This document shows, one piece after another, positions 48,278 through 59,539 of a stretch of DNA of 64,000 bases. The notes beneath the pieces were generated by a model. That model was not told the origin of the DNA. It made no database searches and saw only the letters and a program-made list of their open reading frames with translations. The position numbers were made by a program, and so were the translations under genes. The stretch covers positions 1 to 64,000 of the forward strand of contig NZ_QEST01000088.1 in assembly GCF_003311645.1 (NCBI RefSeq), given 5' to 3'. The DNA is from Streptomyces sp. PT12 (GTDB taxonomy: Bacteria > Actinomycetota > Actinomycetes > Streptomycetales > Streptomycetaceae). Within the stretch, counting starts at the first letter, position 1; each line of letters starts with the position of its first letter.

Positions 48278-49021
48278 CTATCCGGCCAGTTCGTCCACGC
48301 GTTCGCGCAGGCGGTCGGGGGTGAGCGGGTCGTCGGTGTCGCCGTAGACGTTCTCGCCGTCCAGCAGGATCGTGGGGGTGCCGCTGAAGTCGGAGCCAAG
48401 GAATCCCTTGTTCGAACGGTGGACCCACTCGTCGTTGTCACCGTCCCGCACGCACGAGCGGAACGACTCGGTGTCAAGGCCCTCCACGTCGCCCGCCAAG
48501 GTGATCAGGTGAGACTTGTCACCGAAGGCGTCGTCCGACTCGGGTGGCTGGTTCTCGAAGAGGACGTCGTGGTACTCGGCGAACTTGCCCTCGTCCCTCG
48601 CGCACAGCGCGGCGTTGGCGGCGAACTTGGAGCCGTTCCCGCCAAGGTTGCCGTCGATGATCGTCACCAGGTGGTAGTCGACGCGCAGCTTGCCCTCGTC
48701 GGTCAGCTCGGCGACCGTGTCGCGGAAGCCGTTCTCGAACTGGCCACAGGCCGGGCAGCGGAAGTCCTCGTACACCGCAAGGGTGGCGGGGGCGTCGTCC
48801 CTGCCCACGCTGACCGGGTCGACGGCGGGGGTGTCGCCCGTGCCCCCGCCGTTGCCGTTGGCCGCGATGATGCCGACCCCGGTGGCCACCACCAGGACGG
48901 CGACGGCGATGCCGCTGACCTTGGCGGTGCGCTTGCGGCGCTCCGACGCCCGCTCGCGCTCACGCTCGGCGCGCAGCCGCTCGCGCGCGCTGATCTTCCC
49001 CTGACGATTCCGTTCGCTCAC
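48278..49021 (-). CDS. DsbA-like thioredoxin-fold membrane protein
   Basis: About 247 residues. A cytoplasmic basic/Glu-rich N-terminus (RERLRAERERERASERRKR), one membrane span (VSGIAVAVLVVATGVGIIAA), then an extracytoplasmic thioredoxin domain with CPAC (EDFRCPACGQFENG) and the cis-Pro in SGTPTILLDG. Likely forms or isomerises disulfides outside the cell. GTG at 49021. Upstream of lgt on the same strand with a 127-bp gap. Confidence 0.92.
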   Translation of the reverse strand: MSERNRQGKISARERLRAERERERASERRKRTAKVSGIAVAVLVVATGVGIIAANGNGGGTGDTPAVDPVSVGRDDAPATLAVYEDFRCPACGQFENGFRDTVAELTDEGKLRVDYHLVTIIDGNLGGNGSKFAANAALCARDEGKFAEYHDVLFENQPPESDDAFGDKSHLITLAGDVEGLDTESFRSCVRDGDNDEWVHRSNKGFLGSDFSGTPTILLDGENVYGDTDDPLTPDRLRERVDELAG

Positions 49022-49088
49022 GCAAGGGCCAACGACGCCGCGCCGGTCAGGACACGCCCAGGCGAGGCCCGGCTCGGGCCGCCGCGCC

Positions 49089-50321
49089 TCAGCGCTCGGG
49101 CACGTCCGCGGGCGACTGCTCCCAGGGCACGCTCAGCCAGGGGCTCTCGGGCTCGGTGCTCAGGATCCGGTGCACGGCGACCATGTCCGTGTACCAGTCG
49201 CCGAACTCCTCGCTGTCGAAGTGCAGGCACCGGCCGAGCACGAAGCCGATGGCGAACTCGGCCCATGACCTGTACACCTGCCGACTCGCCCCGCCCGCCC
49301 GCAGCAGCGCCCGCTCGGTCTCGGCGAGGTCGGCGTACCGGGCGCCAAGTCCCCAGCGGGCCATGCAGGAGGCGCGCCCGAAGTCCCAGGCGAGCACGGA
49401 GCGCACACAGGAGTCGCCGCTCAGCAGGCCGTCGGCGCGGAAGCGCGCCTCGTAGCGCAGGACGCGGCCGATCAGCTCCTGGACCAGGGCGATGTCGGCG
49501 TCGAGGTCGAACTCCGGCGGGCGGCCCGTCTTGTCCACCACCTCGGCGGTGCGTGAGACCAGGACGCGCTCCGCCGTCTCGCGCCAGCGCACCGCGTCGG
49601 GCGCGGTGCCGTGCTCCTGCATCAGCGCCTGCCGCACGCGCAGCGCGAACTCCCAGGCGGGCGAGATAACGTCGCCGCGCAGCAGCTGCTCGGTGGTCTC
49701 GAGCCACTCGGGGCGCCCCGAGACGCCCCACCACGTGCGCAGCAGCTCCTTCTCCTCGGTGTAGCCGCCCCACTGCCAGCCGAGGTGGTTCCAGATGGCG
49801 CCGTTGTTGACCATGAGCATGGCGCCACAGGCCATGCCATGCGCCAGCGCGCCATGCCTGTGCCCCGTCCACAGCGTCTTGAGCTGCGGCTCGGGCGGCG
49901 AGCTCTTGATGTGCCGCTTCCAGCGCTTGGGGTCGGCGGGCAGAAAGGTCTCGACGGGGGTGCCGGGGTTGACCGCGAGCCAGCGGACGGACTTGGGCCA
50001 GCCCTTGGCCAGCGCCTTGAGGTCGCTGCGCTCGAAGACGTGGTCGCCGGTGGGCGCGGTGAGCATGCCGCGCGTGAAGACGGCGAGCGACAGGCCCTGG
50101 AAGCGCGGGTCGTGGAACGGCTTGAACGGGATCGTGCCCGGCACGGCGTCCATCAGCTCACGGGACATCGGGAAGTAGAGATCCGTCCCCGCGAGCACCG
50201 TGAAGAAGGCGGGCCAGTCCCCCTCGGCCCCCGCCGCGTAAAGCCTCTCCTCGACCACCGTGGGCGCCCGCCATGGCGCCTGATGACCCGCGGCGCTGCC
50301 CGCGGCCCCCGAAATCCCCAT
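49089..50321 (-). CDS. DUF1266 domain protein
   Basis: About 410 residues. N-terminal part resembles an SseB-like segment (LYFPMSRELMDAVPGT, DVDR-like VFTRGMLTAPTG), and the C-terminal ~200 residues match DUF1266 (ALAWDFGRASCMARWG, SRQVYRSWAEFAIGFVLGR). DUF1266 proteins are often cargo or accessory proteins near secretion systems in other bacteria, but no such system is here. ATG at 50321; the upstream frame to 50474 is dismissed. It begins 56 nt past the trpA terminator hairpin's low-coordinate edge and lies 130 nt from trpA. Confidence 0.8.
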   Translation of the reverse strand: MGISGAAGSAAGHQAPWRAPTVVEERLYAAGAEGDWPAFFTVLAGTDLYFPMSRELMDAVPGTIPFKPFHDPRFQGLSLAVFTRGMLTAPTGDHVFERSDLKALAKGWPKSVRWLAVNPGTPVETFLPADPKRWKRHIKSSPPEPQLKTLWTGHRHGALAHGMACGAMLMVNNGAIWNHLGWQWGGYTEEKELLRTWWGVSGRPEWLETTEQLLRGDVISPAWEFALRVRQALMQEHGTAPDAVRWRETAERVLVSRTAEVVDKTGRPPEFDLDADIALVQELIGRVLRYEARFRADGLLSGDSCVRSVLAWDFGRASCMARWGLGARYADLAETERALLRAGGASRQVYRSWAEFAIGFVLGRCLHFDSEEFGDWYTDMVAVHRILSTEPESPWLSVPWEQSPADVPER

Positions 50322-50376
50322 GCCACCGACTGTAGCGGGGAAGCGCGCCCGACCCTCACGGGGGCCGTGAGCCGGA

Positions 50377-50406
50377 GCGCGCGCCGGGCGTGAACCCGGC
50401 GCGCGC
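50377..50406 (-). terminator. Terminator hairpin of the trp operon
   Basis: Perfect 12-bp stem (GCGCGCGCCGGG with its complement) and a 6-nt loop, 45 nt past the trpA stop. Confidence 0.85.
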
Positions 50407-50451
50407 GTACGGCCGTTGGGCGGCGTTCCGCGCCGTTCCGCGCCGTTCCGT

Positions 50452-51266
50452 TCAGCCGCGGGCCCTGACCCCACGCGTGAGGTCGGCGGTCAGCAGGCGC
50501 AGCTCCGCGAGCCGCGCCTCCTCGTCGTCCAGGTGCTCGAGAACGCGCTGGACGAACGCCGAGCCGACGATCACGCCGTCGGCGAACACGGCCACCTCGG
50601 ACGCCTGGACGGCGTTGGACACCCCGAGCCCCACGCACACCGGAAGCTCGGTGGTGGCCCGCACGCGCCGCACCAGGTCGGCGGCGTCCCTGCTGACCGA
50701 CGCCCTGGTGCCGGTCACGCCCATCAGGGAGGCGGCGTAGACGAAGCCGCTGCCCGCCGCGGTGACGGTGGCGATGCGGGCGTCCGCGCTGCTCGGCGCG
50801 ACCACGAAGACCGTGGCGAGGCCGTGCTGCTCGGCGGCCTTCCGCCAGGTCTCCGACTCCTCGACGGGCAGGTCGGGCAGGATGCAGCCCGCGCCGCCCG
50901 CCTCGGCCAGCTCCGCGGCGAAGCGCTCGGGGCCGTAGCGGTCCACGGGGTTCCAGTAGGTCATGCAGAGCACCGGCGCGCCGGTCGCCGCGTGCACCTC
51001 GCGCACGGTGCGCAGGACGCCCGCGATGCGGATGCCGCCGCGCAGCGCGATGTCGTCCGCGGTCTGGATGACCGGGCCGTCGAGCACCGGGTCGCTGTGC
51101 GGGAGGCCGATCTCGACGATGTCGCAGCCCGCCTCGACCATGGCGGTCACGGCCCGGATGCCGCCGTCGAGGGTCGGGAACCCGGCCGGGAAGTACCCGA
51201 TGAGGGCCGCGCGGCCCTCCGCCCTGGCCGCCGCGAGCCGGGCGTCCAGGAGGTGTGCGTTGCCGC

Positions 51267-51270
<4 letters not shown>
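50452..51270 (-). CDS. trpA: Tryptophan synthase alpha chain
   Basis: Converts indole-3-glycerol phosphate to indole and glyceraldehyde-3-phosphate in complex with TrpB. 272 residues. Catalytic Glu in [20 protein letters not shown]; flexible loop VTGTRAS; phosphate-binding [13 protein letters not shown] overlaps trpB's stop by 4 bp. Last gene of the trpC-trpM-trpB-trpA group. Confidence 0.96.
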
Positions 51271-52556
<1,286 letters not shown>

Positions 52557-52613
52557 GCGGAACGCAGCCCTTCCAGATGGTGTGCCGAAACGATGGGCGC
52601 GACGGGGTCCGCC

Positions 52614-52778
52614 TCAGGCGGAGACCCTGGGGCGGCGCCATCGACGGCCGTTGATCTGGCCGGGCTCGCACCCGATGTGGTAGCGCACGCGGCGGCCGAG
52701 GACGCGGCGCGCGGGCGCGCGGCAGCCGCGGGGGCGCGTGCCCCTGGCCGGATCGCTGCACCGCGCGCCGGTCGCCAC
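52614..52778 (-). CDS. trpM: TrpM-like small protein
   Basis: A 54-residue frame between trpC (5-bp gap) and trpB, in the position of Streptomyces trpM, reported in S. coelicolor as a small protein that modulates tryptophan synthesis. Very basic; ends VRYHIGCEPGQINGRRWRRP. The GTG at 52778 is 5 bp after the trpC stop; no strong ribosome site. Position and sequence feel match; no search was run. Confidence 0.6.
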   Translation of the reverse strand: MATGARCSDPARGTRPRGCRAPARRVLGRRVRYHIGCEPGQINGRRWRRPRVSA

Positions 52779-52783
52779 TCCGG

Positions 52784-53590
52784 TCAGCGCCCCTGCCGCA
52801 GCGCCGGGTGGGCCCCTGCGGCCACGAGGTCGGACACGGCGGAGCGCGGGTCCTTGCCCGTGACCAGCGACTCCCCGACGAGCACGGCGTCGGCGCCCTC
52901 GTTCGCGTAGGCGATCAGGTCGTGCGGGCCGCGGACGCCGGACTCGGCGATCTTGACGACATGGTCGGGGATTTCGGGGGCGACCCTGGCGAAGGTCTGG
53001 CGGTCGACGTCGAGCGTCTTGAGGTTCCGCGCGTTCACCCCGATGACCTTCGCGCCCGCGTCGAGCGCGCGCGAGACCTCCTCCTCGTCGTGCACCTCGA
53101 CGAGCGGGGTGAGCCCGATGGACTCGGCGCGCTCGACGAGCGACACGAGCGCGTCCTGCTCGAGCGCGGCGACGATCAGCAGCGCGAGGTCGGCGCCGTG
53201 CGCCCTGGCCTCCCACAGCTGGTAGGCGGTGACGATGAAGTCCTTGCGCAGCACGGGCACGTCGACCCGGGCGCGCACGGCCTTGAGGTCGTCGAGCGAG
53301 CCACCGAACCTGCGCCGCTCCGTCAGCACGGAGATCGCGGCCGCGCCACCGGCCTCGTAGTCCGCGGCCAGCGCGGCGGGGTCGGCGATCGCGGCCAGCG
53401 CGCCCTTGGACGGGCTCGAACGCTTGACCTCGCAGATGACGGCGACGCCTTCGCCCCTGAGGGCGGCGGCACCGTCCTTGGCGGCGGGGGCCTTCGCGGC
53501 GGCGGCCTTGAGGTCGTCGAGGCTCACCCGCGCCTGTCGCTCGGCGAGGTCGGCACGGACGCCCTCGACGATCTCGTCCAGCACACTCAC
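52784..53590 (-). CDS. trpC: Indole-3-glycerol phosphate synthase
   Basis: Closes the indole ring from CdRP; TIM barrel, 268 residues. Catalytic and phosphate motifs: [62 protein letters not shown] start with GGAGGGAAGGGG. First gene of the trpC-trpM-trpB-trpA group; the next gene upstream is far (571 bp), so its promoter is probably in that gap. Confidence 0.96.
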   Translation of the reverse strand: MSVLDEIVEGVRADLAERQARVSLDDLKAAAAKAPAAKDGAAALRGEGVAVICEVKRSSPSKGALAAIADPAALAADYEAGGAAAISVLTERRRFGGSLDDLKAVRARVDVPVLRKDFIVTAYQLWEARAHGADLALLIVAALEQDALVSLVERAESIGLTPLVEVHDEEEVSRALDAGAKVIGVNARNLKTLDVDRQTFARVAPEIPDHVVKIAESGVRGPHDLIAYANEGADAVLVGESLVTGKDPRSAVSDLVAAGAHPALRQGR

Positions 53591-54161
53591 GCGACCGGCC
53601 CCTTCCCTCCGGGGGAGATACGAACACCTCGATGGTATCCGCCAGGACCCGGAGCGTTCGCATCCGCATCCCAGGCTTCGCCGCCTGCGGCGGGCCCGGC
53701 CGCTCCGGAAGTCCGCACGCGGCAGGCGCAGAAGTGCACAGGGCCGTGCGGCGCACGGGGATACCGCGTGCGCCGTGGCGCGCTACAACGCTGCGCGAGT
53801 TGCGCCGGGCGGATGGTGGTTGCCGGGCGGGCTTCGCCCGCGGCGAGCGCGGGGGGCCGCGCCGGACGCTCGCCATCACACCGTCCTGCGGCCGACGCCA
53901 GTTCCACTACGCCGACGACTGCCGTATGACGATCGCCTTGACCGGCCCCCGGCGCCCCAGCATGCTGCGCGAGCTCACCGCGCGATGTGCACCTGCGGCG
54001 GCCCGCCGCGTCGCGCCGGGCGCGGGGTGGTCACGGCGAGGCGAGTTGCGTTCGACCTCACCCCCGGGCGCGCGCCGAGGCGCATCCCAAGCGGCCCCTC
54101 ACAGCAACCGCCCAGCGCGGCGCAGCCCGCGCCGCGGCCAAGCCCGCCGCAGGCGACCCCG
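53591..54161. other. Gene-poor gap upstream of trpC
   Basis: 571 bp between trpC and the DUF2752 gene. Open frames on both strands here are out of phase with normal GC-by-position patterns, Arg/Pro/Ala-rich, and not protein-like. No leader peptide with Trp codons or attenuator hairpin pair that I can defend. It should contain the trpC promoter. Confidence 0.45.
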
Positions 54162-54542
54162 CTATGCACCCGGAGGGACAAGCGGGGTGCCGAGCGGGGT
54201 GTTGCGCGTGATCGTGAACAGGGCCGTCGCCGCTGCCGCCGTCCAGGCGTGGCGGGGGGTGGGGGTGAAGGGGAAAGGGCGATGGGTGAGCCACAGGGCC
54301 AGTGCCACCGCGAAGATCAGGAACGCGGTCACCGCCAGGGCGTTCGCGCCGAGTGCCGTCACGATGTCGCCGTGGGCCAGCGCGTGGGCGCTGCGCAGGC
54401 CGCCGCAGGCGGGGCAGTGCAGGCCGGTGAGCGAGAGCACAGGGCAAGGGGGGTAGCGGCCGGGGACGTTGGGGTCGACCGCGGCCACCGCGGCGAACGC
54501 GGCGGCCGCCGCGCCCAGCGCGGCGAGGGGGGCGGCGAGCAC
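54162..54542 (-). CDS. DUF2752 membrane protein
   Basis: About 126 residues, three or four spans. DUF2752 signature PVLSLTGLHCPACGGLRSAH followed by ALAHGDIVTALG. Cys-x2-Cys in HCPACGG may bind a metal or form a disulfide. Start (GTG at 54542) is uncertain. In Streptomyces these genes sit with the trp cluster; function unknown. Confidence 0.8.
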   Translation of the reverse strand: MLAAPLAALGAAAAAFAAVAAVDPNVPGRYPPCPVLSLTGLHCPACGGLRSAHALAHGDIVTALGANALAVTAFLIFAVALALWLTHRPFPFTPTPRHAWTAAAATALFTITRNTPLGTPLVPPGA

Positions 54543-54592
54543 TCGTTCAGCATCGGCGGCCCGCCGCGCCCGCGCAAAGGAACGCGCCGCGT

Positions 54593-54877
54593 TCAGCCAG
54601 CGACGCTCGGCTCGCGGTCATCGCCCGTCGGCTGCCCTGGGACCGCCGCCGTCGGCGCCTTGCCGACCGCGGCCGTGGAGGAGACCGGCTGGCCGAGGCC
54701 CATGGAGCGCATCACCAGGCCGACCACCGCGCCGAGCGCGATGACCGCGCCACCGGCGGCCACACCCCACGGCTGGGCCATCACGGTGTAGGCGCTGCCG
54801 ACGCAGAACCCGGCGATGATGATGATGACAGCGGTCCAGGCGGCCGGGCTGTTCCCGTGGTGGTACTCGCGCGCCAT
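54593..54877 (-). CDS. HGxxPAAW-domain membrane protein
   Basis: 94 residues, two spans. N-terminal motif HHGNSPAAWTAVIIIIAG defines the HGxxPAAW family, conserved near trp genes in actinobacteria. Function unknown. ATG at 54877; 50 bp before the DUF2752 gene. Confidence 0.88.
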   Translation of the reverse strand: MAREYHHGNSPAAWTAVIIIIAGFCVGSAYTVMAQPWGVAAGGAVIALGAVVGLVMRSMGLGQPVSSTAAVGKAPTAAVPGQPTGDDREPSVAG

Positions 54878-54974
54878 GTTCAGTGCTCCTCGGTGATCGA
54901 CGGCCGCCCGGTCGAGGGACCGTCCTGGGGGCCGGAGTGGCTTGTGGCCATTGTGGCAGGCAGGGCGGACAGTC

Positions 54975-55598
54975 CTACGTGGGGTCCTCGCCCCGGTCGA
55001 GCGCGCGCCAGATGTCCTCGGGGCGGTCGTCGCCGGGGGCGGCCTGGCGCCCCCGCTCCCCGCGCTCGCGGCGGCCCGCGCGCTCGTAGCGGCCCGACAT
55101 CGCGGGCCACTGACGGCCGTAGCTCAACGCCAGGAGCCCCGCGCACAGCAGCAGCAGCCCGCCCAGCGCCGAGAACCACGGCCAGCCGGTGTGGCTCACG
55201 CTCGTCACGGCGGCCTCGGTCAGGCCCATCGCCTCGGCGGCGCTCGTCTCCAGGGCGTCCGTGTCGCCCGCGCCAAGCACGGCGGTCCCGATCGCCCCCG
55301 CCCCCGACAGGGCGAGGACCGAGGCGACGACGGTCCGCCCCGTTCTGCGGACGGCGAACACCGCGACGAGCGCGGCGAGTCCGACCAGGGCAAGCGCGCT
55401 CGGCACGCCGGAGACCGCGCTGCCGCTCGCCGTGACCGGCAGCGACGCCTCGGTGGCGGCCGTCTCGCCCTCGCCCCAGGTCTGCCCGGCGGAGATCAGC
55501 ACGATCGCCGCCCCTGCGGCGCCGCTGAGCAGCGCGGCACCCAGCGCGCGGCGCGAGGCGCGCGCGCCGGCGGCGCTGCTGGTGGGGTTCCGGGTCAC
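54975..55598 (-). CDS. TIGR02234 family membrane protein
   Basis: About 207 residues, four spans, with a Trp-Pro-Trp in [14 protein letters not shown] and an Arg-rich cytoplasmic tail ([15 protein letters not shown]). This family is defined as trp-associated in actinobacteria; its start overlaps the trpE stop by 4 bp, so it is co-translated. Role unproven. Confidence 0.88.
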   Translation of the reverse strand: MTRNPTSSAAGARASRRALGAALLSGAAGAAIVLISAGQTWGEGETAATEASLPVTASGSAVSGVPSALALVGLAALVAVFAVRRTGRTVVASVLALSGAGAIGTAVLGAGDTDALETSAAEAMGLTEAAVTSVSHTGWPWFSALGGLLLLCAGLLALSYGRQWPAMSGRYERAGRRERGERGRQAAPGDDRPEDIWRALDRGEDPT

Positions 55599-57136
55599 GC
55601 TTCCACGCTACCTCGCAACTTCCCCGCCGTGGCCACCGCCCTCAGAACGGCCGCCGCCTTGTTCGCGCACTCCGTGTCCTCGGCGACGGGGTCGGAGTCG
55701 GCCACGACGCCCGCGCCCGCCTGGACATAGGCGACTCCCTCGCGCAGCAGGGCGGTTCGGATGGCGATGGCGGTGTCGGCGTTGCCCGCGAAGTCGAGGT
55801 AGCCGACGCAGCCGCCGTACACGCCGCGGCGCGTGGGCTCCAGCTCCTCGATGATCTGCAACGCCCTCGGCTTGGGCGCGCCCGAGAGCGTTCCGGCCGG
55901 GAAGCAGGCCATGAGGGCGTCGAAGGCGGTGCGGTCGTCCGCAAGCCGCCCGGTGACGGTGGAGACGATGTGCATGACGTGGCTGTAGCGCTCGACCGAC
56001 ATGAAGTCGACGACCTCGACGGTGCCGGGGCGGCACACGCGGCCGAGGTCGTTGCGCCCGAGGTCGACGAGCATCAGGTGCTCGGCGCGCTCCTTGGGGT
56101 CGGCGAGCAGCTCCTCGCCGAGGGCCGCGTCCTCCTGCGGGGTGGCGCCGCGCCTTCGGGTGCCCGCGATGGGGTGGAGCAGGGCGCGGCCCTCCTCGAC
56201 CTTGACCAGCGCCTCGGGGCTCGAGCCGACGATGTCGAAGCCGTCGAACCTGAAGAGGTACATATAAGGGCTGGGGTTGGTCGCGCGGAGCACCCGGTAG
56301 ACGTCGAGGGCGCTCGCGGCGCACGGAGTCTCGAACCGTTGCGAGGGCACCACCTGGAACGCGTCGCCCGCCCTGATGTACTCCTTGACGGCCTCGACCG
56401 CGCGCCGGTAGTCGTCGCCGCCCCAGCGGGCGGTGTGCGGGGGCAGCTCGGACGGCGGCAGGGCGACGGCCTCGGCCGCGGCGGGGCGGGCGAGGTCGGC
56501 GGTCATGGCGTCGAGCCTGCCCACGGCGTCCAGATATGCCTCGTCGACGCCGGTGTCGAGGTCGTTGTGGTTGTCCCCCGCGGGGTGGTCATCCCCCACG
56601 GGCGAAAGGTGCCCCCAGGCATTGGCGATCAGGAGCACCGTGCCGTCGCGGTGGTCGACCACGGCGAGGTCCGAGGCGAGCAGCATGGTCAGCTCGGGGA
56701 GCGCCAGGTCGTCGCGGGTGCTGTCGCCGATGGACTCCAGGCGGCGGACGATGTCGTAGCCGAGGTAGCCGACCATCCCCCCGGTGAACGGCGGCAGTTC
56801 GGGGTCGTGCGGGGTGTGCAGGATCTCGATGGTCTCGCGCAGGGCCCGCAGCGGGTCGCCGTCCGTGGGGACGGAGACCGGCGGGGTGCCGAGCCAGTGC
56901 GTGCGCCCGTCGCGCACGGTCAGGGTGGCGACGCTGCGGACGCCTATGAACGAGTAACGCGACCACGTCCGCCCGTTCTCCGCGGACTCCAGCAGGAACG
57001 TGCCGGGGCGCTCGGCGGCCAGCTTCCGGTACAGGGCGATGGGGGTGTCGCCGTCGGCGAGGAGGCGACGGGTGACCGGGATCACCCGGCGCTCCTTGGC
57101 GAGCGTCCGGAAGCGCTCGAGGTCTGGCGTCGTCAT
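55595..57136 (-). CDS. trpE: Anthranilate synthase component I
   Basis: Makes anthranilate from chorismate (with TrpG or ammonia). About 513 residues. Feedback-site motif [20 protein letters not shown]; chorismate pocket [60 protein letters not shown] at 57136; the frame to 57187 is dismissed. No trpG or trpD in the window. hisI lies 11 bp upstream. Confidence 0.96.
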   Translation of the reverse strand: MTTPDLERFRTLAKERRVIPVTRRLLADGDTPIALYRKLAAERPGTFLLESAENGRTWSRYSFIGVRSVATLTVRDGRTHWLGTPPVSVPTDGDPLRALRETIEILHTPHDPELPPFTGGMVGYLGYDIVRRLESIGDSTRDDLALPELTMLLASDLAVVDHRDGTVLLIANAWGHLSPVGDDHPAGDNHNDLDTGVDEAYLDAVGRLDAMTADLARPAAAEAVALPPSELPPHTARWGGDDYRRAVEAVKEYIRAGDAFQVVPSQRFETPCAASALDVYRVLRATNPSPYMYLFRFDGFDIVGSSPEALVKVEEGRALLHPIAGTRRRGATPQEDAALGEELLADPKERAEHLMLVDLGRNDLGRVCRPGTVEVVDFMSVERYSHVMHIVSTVTGRLADDRTAFDALMACFPAGTLSGAPKPRALQIIEELEPTRRGVYGGCVGYLDFAGNADTAIAIRTALLREGVAYVQAGAGVVADSDPVAEDTECANKAAAVLRAVATAGKLRGSVEA

Positions 57137-57147
57137 GGCGCGTGAGC

Positions 57148-57528
57148 CTAGTGCGTCGGGAACGGCAGGCGTCCCGCGTCGAAGCACGTGCGGTCGCCGG
57201 TGTGGCAGGCCCCGCCGACCTGGTCGACCTGGACGAGCACGGTGTCGCCGTCGCAGTCGAGCGCGACCGACTTCACGTGCTGGGCGTGCCCCGAGGTGTC
57301 GCCCTTGACCCAGTACTCGCGGCGGCTGCGGCTCCAGTAGGTGCAGCGGCCCGTGGTCAGCGTGCGGCGCAGGGCCTCGTCATTCATCCAGCCGAGCATG
57401 AGCACCTCGCCGGTGTCGTACTGCTGGGCGATGGCGGCGACCAGCCCTTCGGGGGTGCGCTTCAGGCGCGCGGCGATGGCCGGATCGAGGGACGGGCCCG
57501 GTGACGCACCAGGTGACGTAGGGGACAT
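57148..57528 (-). CDS. hisI: Phosphoribosyl-AMP cyclohydrolase
   Basis: Third step of histidine synthesis. About 126 residues. Metal and catalytic residues in [57 protein letters not shown] at 57528. Divergent from the TIGR03085 gene and co-directional with trpE (11-bp gap). Confidence 0.95.
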   Translation of the reverse strand: MSPTSPGASPGPSLDPAIAARLKRTPEGLVAAIAQQYDTGEVLMLGWMNDEALRRTLTTGRCTYWSRSRREYWVKGDTSGHAQHVKSVALDCDGDTVLVQVDQVGGACHTGDRTCFDAGRLPFPTH

Positions 57529-57588
57529 GGGTCCATTCTGCCCCGCGTTCGAGGGGTGCTCCGCGGGGTGGCGCACTAGGCTAGACGC

Positions 57589-58224
57589 ATGTCGACGCAT
57601 GCGAAGCGCGAACGTCTGCTGCTGGCCGATCTCCTGGAGTCCGCGGGCCCGGAGGCCGCCACCCTGTGCGAGGGGTGGACGGCGCGTGATCTGGCGGCCC
57701 ATGTGGTGGTGCGGGAGCGGCGGCCCGACGCGGCGGCCGGGATCGTGATCAAGCCGCTCGCCGCCCGTGGGGAGCGCACGCGGGGCGAGTTCGCGGCGCG
57801 GCCCTACGACGAGCTGATCCAGATGATCAGGCTGGGCCCGCCCCGGGTCTCGCCGTTCTCGCTCAAGCAGATCGACGAGGCGGCGAACACCGTGGAGTTC
57901 TTCGTCCACGGCGAGGACGTGCGGCGCGCGCGGCCCGAGTGGGAGCCGCGCGACCTCGACCCGGTGTTCTCGGACGCGCTGTGGAAGCGGCTGGAGTCCG
58001 GGGCGCGGATCATGGGCCGCCGCAGCCCGGTGGGCCTGGTGCTCAGGCGGCCCAACGGGCAGACGGCGGTGGCCCACAAGGGCACCCCCGTGGTAACGGT
58101 CACGGGGGATCCCGGCGAGCTGCTGCTGTTCGCGATGGGCCGCCAGGAGGCGGCCAGGGTGACGATCGAGGGCGACGAGGACGCGGTGCTGAGCCTGCGC
58201 AAGGCCAAGCTGGGCATGAGCTAG
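57589..58224 (+). CDS. TIGR03085 family protein
   Basis: About 211 residues of the DinB/mycothiol-dependent maleylpyruvate isomerase-like fold. Motif [20 protein letters not shown], with His, and the second region [20 protein letters not shown] that carries two more metal-type histidines/acidic residues. Possibly mycothiol-using metal enzyme, but unproven. ATG at 57589. Confidence 0.85.
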   Translation: MSTHAKRERLLLADLLESAGPEAATLCEGWTARDLAAHVVVRERRPDAAAGIVIKPLAARGERTRGEFAARPYDELIQMIRLGPPRVSPFSLKQIDEAANTVEFFVHGEDVRRARPEWEPRDLDPVFSDALWKRLESGARIMGRRSPVGLVLRRPNGQTAVAHKGTPVVTVTGDPGELLLFAMGRQEAARVTIEGDEDAVLSLRKAKLGMS

Positions 58225-58511
58225 GCGGGCACGGGTGGGTCGCCGTCGGGGCGTGGGCCTGGTGCGATGCCGAGTCTGCGCAGCGCCGTGGTGCGCACGG
58301 ACCTGCTGATGACGCATCCAACGCCGCCGTCGGGCAGGGCCACGCGGGCGATGTCGATCCGCACCTCGTGCGGGTGGAAGGGGTCCCAGTCGATCCCCCA
58401 CCCGCGCAGCCACCGCTCCCACGCGCGTCGGCCGCCGTCGCCCCCGTCATTGCGAGAGGCGACCACGAGCGCCCACTCCCCGTCGGTCTGCCCGTCGGTC
58501 TCCCCGGCCAT
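58221..58511 (-). CDS. Small conserved hypothetical protein
   Basis: 96 residues. Gln/Asp/Gly-rich start then [20 protein letters not shown] and the [17 protein letters not shown] tail. Not recognised; I recall similar genes next to TIGR03085 genes in Streptomyces. It ends 4 bp inside the convergent TIGR03085 gene. Confidence 0.65.
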   Translation of the reverse strand: MAGETDGQTDGEWALVVASRNDGGDGGRRAWERWLRGWGIDWDPFHPHEVRIDIARVALPDGGVGCVISRSVRTTALRRLGIAPGPRPDGDPPVPA

Positions 58512-58515
58512 CGGC

Positions 58516-59412
58516 CTACTGTAGGGCGGTGGCGCGCAGCGTCTCGAACACGCTGGACACGCTCTCGGCCGCGTGGCCCTCGGCCTCGGCCTTGGCGAAG
58601 AGGTGGTGCACCGCGGCGGACAGGGCGGTGGCGACGCCCGCCTCGCGCATCGTCTCCGCGACGTGTTCTGCGCCGACGACCTGCATCGCGAGGTCGTTCT
58701 CCTCGCCCGGATAGGAGCCCGCCTCGATCTCCGCGGTGACCTCCCGCAGATAGCCGACGGGGCTGTCCTGCGACATCCCGGCGAACAGCTCGGACGCGTA
58801 GGGGAACAGCCGCTCGACCCGTTGACCCGCCGCGCGGAGCAGGGCGACGCTGTGCATGTAGCTGGTCAACGACGCGGTGAAAACGTGCAGCATCGCCTGG
58901 TAGTAGATCATCGCCAGTCCGGGGTCAGTGCCCATCCAGTCGATCCTGCTCAGCCGGGCCAGCGTCTCCCGATGCGCGTCGAGCGCGTCCCTGTCGCCGC
59001 CGTAGAACGTGTACGCCGCGGGTCCGCCGATGGCGGGAGGCGGCACCATGATGCCGCCCGCAACGAACCGCGCGCCGTGCCCTGCCGCCCAACGGGCCGC
59101 GCCGCGCAGCTGTTCCGGGGTGTGGGAGCTGAGGTTGACCAGCACCAGGTCCCTCAGTGCCGCCGGGTCGGCCGCGCCGATGACGTCGTGCGTCGCCCGG
59201 TAGTCGACGAGGCTGACGACCGCGAGGCGCGCGGCGCGCAACGCCTCGGTCGGCGAGGCGGCGAGGGTGGCGCCGCGTTCCATCAGCCGATCGGCCTTAG
59301 ATGCCGTTCGGTTCCATACGGTCGTCGGGTGACCGGCATCGATAAAGATCCCGGCCATCTTCGCGCCCATCACGCCAAGTCCGATCACGGTCACCGGCTC
59401 ACGCGTGCTCAT
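58516..59412 (-). CDS. Imine-reductase-like NAD(P)-dependent oxidoreductase
   Basis: About 298 residues of the 6-phosphogluconate/3-hydroxyisobutyrate dehydrogenase superfamily, closest in feel to imine reductases. Rossmann VIGLGVMGAKMAGIFIDAGH, NRTASKADRL cofactor loop (NADP-type Arg/Thr), and VAGGIMVPPPAIGGPAAY. The C-terminal helical domain carries IYYQAMLHVFTASL. ATG at 59412 with GGAGGAG. Divergent from the SARP-Nudix gene; the 127-bp gap has 11-bp direct repeats. Confidence 0.85.
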   Translation of the reverse strand: MSTREPVTVIGLGVMGAKMAGIFIDAGHPTTVWNRTASKADRLMERGATLAASPTEALRAARLAVVSLVDYRATHDVIGAADPAALRDLVLVNLSSHTPEQLRGAARWAAGHGARFVAGGIMVPPPAIGGPAAYTFYGGDRDALDAHRETLARLSRIDWMGTDPGLAMIYYQAMLHVFTASLTSYMHSVALLRAAGQRVERLFPYASELFAGMSQDSPVGYLREVTAEIEAGSYPGEENDLAMQVVGAEHVAETMREAGVATALSAAVHHLFAKAEAEGHAAESVSSVFETLRATALQ

Positions 59413-59461
59413 GTCCGTCCCACTCTCCTCCGCTTGTGCAGGGCCCCACGGTGCGCGTCCC

Positions 59462-59494
59462 CGCTTCGGGAACGCTTCGGGAACGCTTCGGGCC
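59462..59494. repeat. Three 11-bp direct repeats in the divergent gap
   Basis: CGCTTCGGGAA, CGCTTCGGGAA, CGCTTCGGGCC: three head-to-tail copies with an 11-bp period, which is one helix turn, and the same spacing as SARP/AfsR-type heptamer operators. Beyond the repeat, a TAGCCT at 59528-59533 lies 6 nt before the ATG of the SARP gene (possible leaderless start). Confidence 0.6.
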
Positions 59495-59539
59495 CCCTGT
59501 GGAGCGGCTGGGGCCGTGCCGCCCGGTTAGCCTGGCCGC

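Noticed and set aside
49089-50321. DUF1266 gene as a marker of a secretion system
   Set aside because: No T6SS, T7SS or contractile-tail genes are anywhere near.
53632-54456. Plus-strand frame across the trpC gap
   Set aside because: Arg/Pro/Ala-rich, crosses a real minus-strand membrane gene, no family resemblance.
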